Source: UBA10001 sp964349095
Lineage (GTDB): Bacteria > Patescibacteriota > Patescibacteriia > Veblenbacterales > UBA10138
Assembly: GCA_964349095.1 (NCBI GenBank)
Contig: CAYGFD010000013.1
Span: 1 to 19,756, forward strand
Length of the DNA stretch: 19,756 nucleotides
Direction of reading: 5' to 3'
The notes under the pieces were generated by a model. It saw only the letters and a list, made by a program, of their open reading frames with translations, was not told the DNA's origin and did no database searches. Below, one piece after another: positions 14,774-19,756 of the stretch; positions within the stretch are counted from its first letter, which is position 1; each line of letters begins with the position of its first letter. The translations under genes and the position numbers were made by a program.

Positions 14774-16807
14774 ATGACAAAAGATAAAGAAAAGAAGATT
14801 GCTGCCAGTAAGTATGGCGCGGAACAAATCCAGGTATTGGAGGGGTTAGAGCCGGTGCGTAAGCGTCCGGGTATGTACATTGGCAATACTGCTAAAGAAG
14901 GTTTGCATCATTTAATTTGGGAGGTGGTAGATAACTGTATTGATGAAGCAATGGCTGGGCACGCCACCAAAGTGAAAGTCGTATTGCAGGCAGGTAGTCG
15001 GGTACGAGTTGAGGACGATGGCCGTGGTATTCCAGTGGAGAAACATAAACAAACGGGTCTATCAGCTTTGGAAACGGTTTTAACTAAACTACACGCTGGT
15101 GGTAAGTTTGGTGGTGAGGGTTATAAAGTTTCCGGTGGTTTGCACGGCGTTGGCGTATCAGTTGTTAATGCTTTGTCCACATACCTACGCGCCGAAGTAA
15201 AACGCGATGGAAAATTATGGGCGCAGGAATATGTCCGCGGAAAGGCACAGGGTAAAGTTAAAGCGGAAGCCCCAGCTAAGGGGACTGGAACAACCATTAT
15301 CTTTGAACCAGATCCAGAGATATTCACAGTCTTAGATTTTGATTTGAAATTAGTTTTAGATCATTTACGTCAGCAAGCTTACTTGACCAAAGGTGTGTCC
15401 ATTGAAATTATTGACGAAAGGGAAAAAGGCAAGGAGGCAACGTATAAATTTTATTTTGAAGGCGGTGTTGCATCTTATGTTCGGCACTTAAATGTTCACG
15501 TGGAAGCCAAGCACGATAAGGTTTTTTATGTCGCCAAGGAACAAGACGATATTATGGTTGAGGTTGGTTTACAGTATACCGATGAGTTTAAAGAAACTTT
15601 GTACAGTTTTGCAAATAATATTTATACAGTTGAAGGTGGTATGCATTTAGTTGGTTTCAGAACCGCCTTAACTAGAACTTTAAACGCTTATGGTCGCGCC
15701 AAAGGTTATATTAAGGAAAAAGACGAGAATCTTTCAGGGGAAGATGTCCGCGAGGGTTTAACTGCTGTAATTAGCATAAAATTAAAAAACCCACAGTTTG
15801 AAGGGCAAACTAAAGCCAAGTTAGGTAATGCAGAAGTTAGACCAGCAGTAGAAACAGTAGTTGGAGAAGCGCTGGCAATTTATATGGAGGAGAATCCACG
15901 TGACGCCGAGGCCATAGTCGCCAAGTGTTTATTAGCGTCTCGTGCCAGGCTAGCTGCCCGCGCTGCTCGCGAATCAGTTTTGAGAAAAGGTGCGTTAGAC
16001 GGTTTTACCTTGCCGGGAAAGCTGGCGGATTGCTCTTCACGAGATCCAAAAGAGTCGGAGCTTTACATCGTTGAGGGTGACTCGGCTGGTGGTAGCGCTA
16101 AACAGGGTAGGGATAGATATTTTCAAGCAATTTTACCTTTGCGCGGAAAAATATTAAACGTTGAAAAATCAAGACTTGATAAAATGCTTTCAAATAATGA
16201 AGTTAAGTCTTTGGTAATTGCTTTAGGAACAAATATTGGTGAGCAATTTGATTTGAATGAGTTACGTTACGATAGAATTATCATCATGACTGATGCTGAT
16301 GTTGATGGTGCTCATATCCGAACACTTTTGTTAACTTTATTTTATAGACACTTTAAACCTGTAATTGAGACGGGCCATCTTTACATTGCCCAACCACCAT
16401 TATTTAGGGTGCAAAAAGGCAAGGAAGTCCGCTATGTGTATTCTGAAAATGAATTAGATAAGGTAATGAAAGAAATAAAATCAATTAAGGAAGAAGCAGT
16501 TAAAGCAAAAGGAAAAAAAGAGGAAGAGGCGCCAGTGGAAGAGGCTTTGAATATTGAAGAGGGTGGCGATGAAACAATTAAAGTGGCGGGTGTAAATATT
16601 CAGCGTTACAAGGGTTTGGGAGAAATGAATCCTCAGCAGTTGTGGGAAACAACTATGGATCCAGAGACAAGACTAATGAAGCAGGTGAGTATTGTTGATG
16701 CAGCTAAAGCAGATGAAATATTTGATGTTTTAATGGGTTCAGATGTAGTTCCAAGAAAACGTTTTATACACGCTCATGCGCAGAATGTTAAGAACCTTGA
16801 TATCTAA
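14774..16807 (+). CDS. gyrB: DNA gyrase subunit B
   Basis: GyrB is the ATPase and Toprim subunit of gyrase, which introduces negative supercoils. In 677 residues: GHKL ATPase with EVVDNCIDEA (Glu50, Asn54), DDGRGIPV (81-88) and GGLHGVGVSVVNAL (121-134); transducer domain; Toprim Glu434 in YIVEGDSAGG with PLRGKILNVEKSR, and DADVDGAHIRT (507-517); and the C-terminal QRYKGLGEMNPQQLWETTMD. Between Toprim and this tail is a Lys/Glu-rich stretch (about 565-600: KSIKEEAVKAKGKKEEEAP and onward) that makes the protein somewhat longer than the 635-650 of related GyrB. ParE is the alternative, but none is present for comparison. It starts nine bases after pheT. Confidence 0.94.
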   Translation: MTKDKEKKIAASKYGAEQIQVLEGLEPVRKRPGMYIGNTAKEGLHHLIWEVVDNCIDEAMAGHATKVKVVLQAGSRVRVEDDGRGIPVEKHKQTGLSALETVLTKLHAGGKFGGEGYKVSGGLHGVGVSVVNALSTYLRAEVKRDGKLWAQEYVRGKAQGKVKAEAPAKGTGTTIIFEPDPEIFTVLDFDLKLVLDHLRQQAYLTKGVSIEIIDEREKGKEATYKFYFEGGVASYVRHLNVHVEAKHDKVFYVAKEQDDIMVEVGLQYTDEFKETLYSFANNIYTVEGGMHLVGFRTALTRTLNAYGRAKGYIKEKDENLSGEDVREGLTAVISIKLKNPQFEGQTKAKLGNAEVRPAVETVVGEALAIYMEENPRDAEAIVAKCLLASRARLAARAARESVLRKGALDGFTLPGKLADCSSRDPKESELYIVEGDSAGGSAKQGRDRYFQAILPLRGKILNVEKSRLDKMLSNNEVKSLVIALGTNIGEQFDLNELRYDRIIIMTDADVDGAHIRTLLLTLFYRHFKPVIETGHLYIAQPPLFRVQKGKEVRYVYSENELDKVMKEIKSIKEEAVKAKGKKEEEAPVEEALNIEEGGDETIKVAGVNIQRYKGLGEMNPQQLWETTMDPETRLMKQVSIVDAAKADEIFDVLMGSDVVPRKRFIHAHAQNVKNLDI

Positions 16808-16832
16808 TTAACATTATTCTTATTATTTATAT

Positions 16833-16982
16833 ATGTTCACAAATAATAAAGAGCGACAATTAGATCCGGTGCAAGTAAATTTTGTTAGCGCTGGAGCCCG
16901 AAACAGTATTACAATTGTATATTGGATAAGCGCAATAAGCCTAGTTTTAGTTAGTATTGTTGTGGGTTCTTATTTAATATAA
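16833..16982 (+). CDS. Small single-helix membrane protein (49 aa)
   Basis: A 49-residue frame begins 25 bases after gyrB. It has a polar N-terminus (MFTNNKERQLDPVQVNFVS) and a C-terminal membrane helix (about residues 26-48: ITIVYWISAISLVLVSIVVG). The start context TATATATG resembles that of other genes here and it ends in TAA. I know no family. It has the look of a real small tail-anchored-like protein because the polar/hydrophobic split is clean, but a short frame in AT-rich DNA may arise by chance. Confidence 0.55.
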   Translation: MFTNNKERQLDPVQVNFVSAGARNSITIVYWISAISLVLVSIVVGSYLI

Positions 16983-16986
16983 ATAC

Positions 16987-16995
16987 TGTGGATAA
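16987..16995 (-). other. Single perfect DnaA-box-like 9-mer
   Basis: TGTGGATAA is the reverse complement of the consensus DnaA box TTATCCACA. Two near matches (8 of 9) occur at 17097-17105 and 17190-17198, but both lie inside the structured RNA. AT-rich DNA follows. No dnaA gene or box cluster is present, so this is noted as a sequence match, not an origin. Confidence 0.25.
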
Positions 16996-17035
16996 GTTAT
17001 TTTAGTAAATAATAAATCCCTTTATTTATAAGGTG

Positions 17036-17064
17036 TTGACGATATTTTTTAAATAGGATATTAT
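17036..17064 (+). promoter_or_regulatory. Promoter of the 6S-like RNA
   Basis: TTGACG (17036-17041), a 17-base spacer and TATTAT (17059-17064), each matching five of six consensus positions, predict a transcription start at about 17071, two bases before the closing stem of the structured RNA. Confidence 0.75.
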
Positions 17065-17070
17065 AAATAC

Positions 17071-17265
17071 ATAAAGGATGGTTCGGAGAATTGAAAAGTG
17101 AATAAGTATGGAAGTTAGAGTGGCGACAGGGATGAAGCCCTAGTCTTCAAAAGATTGAAGATTGAGGTTTCATCCCCCAACCCCTATACTAATCCACACC
17201 CGACGCAAGTCATTCACCACAACACCAATTTCATTTCCCCCCTTATACAACCATCCTTTTATCAT
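17071..17265 (+). ncRNA. Rod-shaped structured RNA, 6S RNA-like
   Basis: About 195 bases between gyrB and secE fold back on themselves. The ends close with an 11-bp perfect stem (17073-17083 with 17249-17259). Inside are short helices 17088-17093/17226-17231 and 17098-17103/17212-17217, then a large asymmetric unpaired centre (about 25 and 35 bases), an 11-bp helix (17129-17139/17166-17176) and an apical 9-bp hairpin (17142-17150/17155-17163, loop AAGA). A rod with closing stem, central bubble and terminal stem-loop, about 190 bases long, is the plan of 6S RNA, which binds the sigma70 RNA polymerase. The left half is purine-rich and the right half C-rich. 6S identity is inferred from shape; there is no sequence-level proof. 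Confidence 0.55.
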
Positions 17266-17277
17266 ATCTAAAATCAC

Positions 17278-17306
17278 TTGCCATAAATAAGAGTTTATGG
17301 TATATT
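17278..17306 (+). promoter_or_regulatory. Promoter of the secE-nusG-rplKA operon
   Basis: TTGCCA (17278-17283), a 17-base spacer and TATATT (17301-17306), each matching five of six consensus positions, predict a start near 17313. An ATG at 17297 overlaps this promoter, one reason for taking the secE start at 17357 instead. Confidence 0.7.
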
Positions 17307-17314
17307 ACCGCTGT

Positions 17315-17335
17315 AAGCCCCGACGGGGCTTTTTA
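17315..17335 (+). terminator. GC-rich hairpin with T tract at the secE mRNA 5' end
   Basis: AAGCCCC (17315-17321) and GGGGCTT (17325-17331) form a 7-bp stem around GAC, followed by TTTT. It has the form of an intrinsic terminator for upstream transcripts (6S-like RNA or gyrB read-through). Because the secE promoter start is predicted at 17313, the same hairpin would be the extreme 5' end of the secE mRNA and may protect it from decay. Confidence 0.6.
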
Positions 17336-17356
17336 AAGACAGAAAAATTCAATTTT

Positions 17357-17539
17357 ATGGGAATAGTTAATTATTTTAAAGGTTCTATTGAAGAGTTGAA
17401 GAAAGTCGTGTGGCCAACTAAAAAAGAGGCCACAACTCACACTTTATTGGTAATTGGAATATCAGTTGCCATCGCTTTTTTGTTAGGATTTTTAGATTAT
17501 ATATTCAATTTAGGTTTGGAAAAACTATTACAAAGATAA
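17357..17539 (+). CDS. secE: Preprotein translocase subunit SecE
   Basis: SecE clamps the SecY channel of the Sec export pathway. The 60-residue protein has the amphipathic helix with the family signature ELKKVVWPTKKEA (about 13-25) and one membrane helix (about 29-51, LLVIGISVAIAFLLGFLDYI). This is the short single-helix type common outside the Proteobacteria. The ATG at 17357 is chosen because the longer frame from 17297 runs across the promoter -10 box and the GC hairpin. nusG follows after three bases, the usual pairing. Confidence 0.94.
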   Translation: MGIVNYFKGSIEELKKVVWPTKKEATTHTLLVIGISVAIAFLLGFLDYIFNLGLEKLLQR

Positions 17540-17542
17540 TTT

Positions 17543-18088
17543 ATGCCGAGGCAAACACTACAACAAGGACGACGTTGGTATGCGCTACATACTTATTCTG
17601 GTTATGAAGAAAACGTTGCTAGAAATTTAAAACAACGTACCGAATCTTTAGATATGGGGGATAAGATATTTAATATCTTAATTCCTACTGAAAAAAAGAT
17701 CAGAATAAAAAATGGTAAGCGTAAAGTTGTTGAGGAAAAAATATTCCCAGGATATATATTAGTGGAAATGGTTGTGACCGATGATTCGTGGTACGTAGTC
17801 AGAAACACCCCCAATGTTACCGGCTTTATTGGTAGCGGTACGACACCAACACCTGTTTCGGACGAGGAAATGAAGTCATTACAAAAGAGAATGGGTATTG
17901 AAGAGCCGACTTACCAAATGGATGTGATAGTTGGTGCGCCAGTAAAGATTACCGATGGTCCATTCAAAGACTTTGATGGTAAGGTTTCGGAAGTTGATGA
18001 GGCGCGCGGTAAAGTTAAGGTGCTGGTTTCGTTGTTTGGTCGCGAGACTCCAGTCGAACTTGATTTCTTACAAATTACAAAGATTTAA
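17543..18088 (+). CDS. nusG: Transcription antitermination/elongation factor NusG
   Basis: NusG binds the RNA polymerase clamp and supports elongation and Rho or ribosome coupling. The 181-residue protein has the NGN domain (about 10-115) with RRWYALHTYSGYEENVARNL at the start and KIFPGYILVEM and VRNTPNVTGFIG in the core, then a KOW domain (about 127-181) with VGAPVKITDGPFKDFDGKV and the closing FGRETPVELDFLQI. Length and order match typical bacterial NusG. It lies between secE and rplK, the standard arrangement. Confidence 0.97.
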   Translation: MPRQTLQQGRRWYALHTYSGYEENVARNLKQRTESLDMGDKIFNILIPTEKKIRIKNGKRKVVEEKIFPGYILVEMVVTDDSWYVVRNTPNVTGFIGSGTTPTPVSDEEMKSLQKRMGIEEPTYQMDVIVGAPVKITDGPFKDFDGKVSEVDEARGKVKVLVSLFGRETPVELDFLQITKI

Positions 18089-18131
18089 TTACTAGCTATC
18101 GCTTCTTGTCGCTAGGTAAAAGGAAATATTT

Positions 18132-18593
18132 ATGGCAACTAATAAGAAAGTAAAGACAATAATCAAATTACAAATTTCTGCCGGCAAAGCTACACCAGCC
18201 CCTCCAGTTGGTCCAGCGTTGGGTCAGCATGGTATAAACTTGGGTGAGTTTTGTACCAAGTTTAATGCGGCTACGAAAGATAAAGGTAACGACATCATCC
18301 CATGTGAGATTACTTTGTATGAGGATAGGACTTACACTTTCGTCTTGAAAACCCCCCCAGCCTCTCAATTATTAAAAAAGGCAGCGGGTATAGAAAAGGG
18401 ATCTGGCAAGCCTTTACAAGAAAAGGTGGGTAAAGTTACTCGTAAGCAATTAGAAGAAATTGCTAAAGTAAAGATGACNNNNNNNNNNNNNNNNNNNNNN
18501 NNNNNNNNNNNNNNNNNNNNNNNNNNNNNNNNNNNNNNNNNNNNNNNNNNNNNNNNNNNNNNNNNNNNNNNNNNNNNNATAAGGATTAATTAA
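18132..18593 (+). CDS. rplK: Ribosomal protein L11, C-terminus hidden by assembly gap
   Basis: L11 is part of the GTPase-associated centre of the 50S subunit. Visible are the N-terminal domain with LQISAGKATPAPPVGPALGQ, HGINLGEFCTKFN (33-45) and the rRNA-binding C-terminal domain up to KVTRKQLEEIAKVKM (residue 115). A usual L11 has about 141 residues, so only some 23-27 residues are missing, or about 70-80 bases; the 100 N are not the true length and the stated stop (18591-18593) is uncertain by frame, though IRIN plus TAA is a plausible tail. A ribosome site AAGGA (18120-18124) precedes the ATG by seven bases. Confidence 0.93.
   Translation: MATNKKVKTIIKLQISAGKATPAPPVGPALGQHGINLGEFCTKFNAATKDKGNDIIPCEITLYEDRTYTFVLKTPPASQLLKKAAGIEKGSGKPLQEKVGKVTRKQLEEIAKVKMXXXXXXXXXXXXXXXXXXXXXXXXXXXXXXXXXXIRIN
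18479..18578. other. Assembly gap of 100 N within rplK
   Basis: A second run of exactly 100 N. Comparison with the usual L11 length suggests that the true gap is shorter, about 70-80 bases, again showing a fixed-length placeholder. Confidence 0.9.
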
Positions 18594-18606
18594 AATTTAT
18601 AATTAA

Positions 18607-18642
18607 GGTAGGAGTCTGCGCGAAGCGGACGCTATAACTACC
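18607..18642 (+). promoter_or_regulatory. Two-helix mRNA hairpin before rplA, possible L1 autoregulatory site
   Basis: GGTAG (18607-18611) pairs with CTACC (18638-18642); inside, an asymmetric loop (GA against GCTATAA) leads to a second helix GTCTGC (18614-18619) with GCGGAC (18625-18630) and loop GCGAA. The Shine-Dalgarno sequence of rplA lies four bases after it. Two helices joined by an asymmetric loop is the general form of L1-binding RNA sites, and L1 is known to repress its own operon in other bacteria. The specific assignment is inference. Confidence 0.4.
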
Positions 18643-18645
18643 AAC

Positions 18646-18650
18646 AGGAG
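18646..18650 (+). promoter_or_regulatory. Strong Shine-Dalgarno sequence of rplA
   Basis: AGGAG lies nine bases before the ATG at 18660. It stands out because most other genes in the window have only AT-rich sequence before their starts. Confidence 0.75.
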
Positions 18651-18659
18651 AAATATCTC

Positions 18660-19343
18660 ATGTCAAAAAAGAGTAAAAGATTAAAACAGGCGTCAGCGCA
18701 AGTCGAAGTCGGTAAGCGCTATGCTATTAAAGATGCAGTGGCGTTACTAAAGACAATGCCGGTTACGAAATTTGATCAATCGGTTGAATTGCATTTCAAA
18801 CTGGGTGTTGATATTAAACAAGCCAACCAACAGGTTAGGGGTTCAGTAATTTTACCTAGCGGTTTAGGTAAGAGTAAGAGAATTGCCGTTTTTTGTGCTG
18901 AAGCAAAAGAAAAGGAAGCTAAAGACGCTGGCGCGACTTTAACTGGCGGTGAAGAACTGATAAAGACCATTGCCACCACTGGTAAATGCGATTTTGAAGT
19001 AGCGGTGGCGACGCCAGATATGATGAAGAAAATGGCACCCATTGCTAAAATACTCGGTCAAAAAGGTTTAATGCCTAACCCAAAAACTGAAACGATCACT
19101 AATGATATTGGCAAGGTAGTAAAAGAACTAAATTCTGGTAAAATTAACTTTAAGATAGATGATACTGGTAATTTACACCAAATGGTTGGTAAATTATCAT
19201 TCTCTGAAGACCAGTTAACAGCTAACATGCAGGCGCTGATCAACGCTGTAACCAAAGCCAAGCCAACTGGTATCAAGGGAACTTATATTAGAAATATAGT
19301 TTTAACCTCTACAATGGGGCCAGCGATAAAAGTGGCATTATAA
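18660..19343 (+). CDS. rplA: Ribosomal protein L1
   Basis: L1 forms the mobile stalk at the E site of the 50S subunit and in many bacteria represses translation of the L11-L1 mRNA. The 227-residue protein has the N-terminal part of domain I (YAIKDAVALLKTMPVTKFDQ), domain II, and the family signature region KILGQKGLMPNPKTETITND, followed by the return strands of domain I to TSTMGPAIKVAL. Length is standard (about 230). It has a clear Shine-Dalgarno sequence and a structured upstream region. The expected next genes rplJ and rplL do not follow; dcd begins one base after the stop codon. Confidence 0.97.
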   Translation: MSKKSKRLKQASAQVEVGKRYAIKDAVALLKTMPVTKFDQSVELHFKLGVDIKQANQQVRGSVILPSGLGKSKRIAVFCAEAKEKEAKDAGATLTGGEELIKTIATTGKCDFEVAVATPDMMKKMAPIAKILGQKGLMPNPKTETITNDIGKVVKELNSGKINFKIDDTGNLHQMVGKLSFSEDQLTANMQALINAVTKAKPTGIKGTYIRNIVLTSTMGPAIKVAL

Positions 19344-19344
19344 A

Positions 19345-19756
19345 ATGATTTTATCTGACACAGATATAAAAAAATTATTAGACTCTGGTAAGATATCGGT
19401 TGAGCCCTTATTTGAAGGTGCTATTCAACCGGCTTCTATTGATCTACATTTAGACTCAAAGTTTTTGGTATTTAAAAACACTAATCACGTTTGTATTGAT
19501 GTAAAAGAACCGGTGGCTGATTTAATGGAAGAGGTGAATATTACAGATGATAAACCATTTATTCTACACCCCGGTGAATTTGCTCTAGGTATCACCATGG
19601 AAAAGATAACTTTACCTAATGATATGGTGGCAAGACTTGAGGGTAAATCAAGTCTAGGTAGGATTGGTATAATCGTGCATGCAACGGCTGGATTTATTGA
19701 TCCAGGTAATTCCCTAAAACCAACTTTAGAGCTTCATAATATTGGTACACTGCCGG
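19345..19756 (+). CDS. dcd: dCTP deaminase, cut by window end (5' 137 codons)
   Basis: Dcd converts dCTP to dUTP, or directly to dUMP in bifunctional forms, on the way to dTMP. Visible residues include MILSDTDIKKLLDSGKI at the start, QPASIDLHLD (28-37), FILHPGEFALG, RLEGKSSLGR (97-106), HATAGFIDPG (112-121) and the catalytic-type Glu129 in TLELHN. The HATAGFIDPG form is closer to the actinobacterial bifunctional deaminase-dUTPase (HSTAGFIDPG) than to E. coli (TAHRIDPG), so direct dUMP formation is possible. The gene starts one base after rplA and runs off the window; about 50 residues are missing. Confidence 0.93.
   Translation, partial: MILSDTDIKKLLDSGKISVEPLFEGAIQPASIDLHLDSKFLVFKNTNHVCIDVKEPVADLMEEVNITDDKPFILHPGEFALGITMEKITLPNDMVARLEGKSSLGRIGIIVHATAGFIDPGNSLKPTLELHNIGTLP

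Noticed and set aside
17012..17027. Possible terminator after the gyrB operon
   Set aside because: The palindrome AATAAA-TCCC-TTTATT has only A-T pairs and would be too unstable to act as an intrinsic terminator.
16987..17198. Replication origin near gyrB
   Set aside because: There is one perfect DnaA box and two near matches with AT-rich DNA, but no cluster and no dnaA or dnaN; two of the three lie in the stems of the structured RNA.
17297..17356. Longer SecE with 20 extra residues
   Set aside because: This segment contains the -10 box and the GC hairpin; the residues do not resemble SecE, and the ATG at 17357 gives the usual short protein.
18092..18115. Hairpin CTAGC/GCTAG in the nusG-rplK spacer
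   Set aside because: Only five pairs around a 14-base loop; too weak to claim as a regulatory site without conservation data.

Overview
The window looks like a stretch of core chromosome from an AT-rich bacterium, and it is a metagenome-style scaffold: it contains two runs of exactly 100 N. The gene set and style suggest a member of the Patescibacteria (Candidate Phyla Radiation), probably Parcubacteria- or Microgenomates-like. The clues are very tight packing (gaps of 1-10 bases or 1-base overlaps), short versions of core proteins (131-residue delta subunit, 60-residue SecE), few Shine-Dalgarno sequences, and a UvrD-type helicase fused to a RecB-type nuclease. This placement is inference from gene content, not from a marker tree. 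All recognised genes are on the + strand. Of 22 stop codons, 19 are TAA, 3 are TAG and none is TGA.

Layout. (1) 1-267: a consensus-like promoter (2-30), a GC-rich structured stretch ending in an intrinsic terminator (candidate small RNA, about 37-172), then the near-perfect promoter of the ATP synthase operon (210-238). (2) 268-8323: F-type ATP synthase operon atpZ-atpB-atpE-atpF-atpH-atpA-atpG-atpD-[unknown 165-aa gene]-atpC, followed in the same unit by a beta-carbonic-anhydrase-like protein and a terminator at 8344-8375. (3) 8403-11676: a 993-aa UvrD/PcrA-like helicase-nuclease with an apparently leaderless start, plus a small DUF721/DciA-like protein. (4) 11708-16982: a promoter interlocked with a terminator hairpin, then a four-helix membrane protein, pheS, pheT (interrupted by N), gyrB and a 49-aa membrane protein. 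(5) 16983-17335: intergenic region with a strong promoter and a roughly 195-nt rod-like RNA resembling 6S RNA, followed by the secE promoter and a hairpin. (6) 17357-19756: secE-nusG-rplK (interrupted by N)-rplA-dcd, with dcd cut by the window end.

Together these genes cover energy conversion (a proton-type F1Fo ATP synthase), DNA repair and replication (helicase-nuclease, DciA-like, GyrB), phenylalanine charging, protein export (SecE), transcription elongation (NusG), the ribosomal stalk proteins L11 and L1, and dUMP supply (Dcd). The least ordinary items are the unknown gene between atpD and atpC, the carbonic-anhydrase-like gene ending the atp operon, the two candidate non-coding RNAs, and the compact promoter/terminator arrangements at operon boundaries. 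No CRISPR array, insertion sequence, tRNA or rRNA gene was seen.
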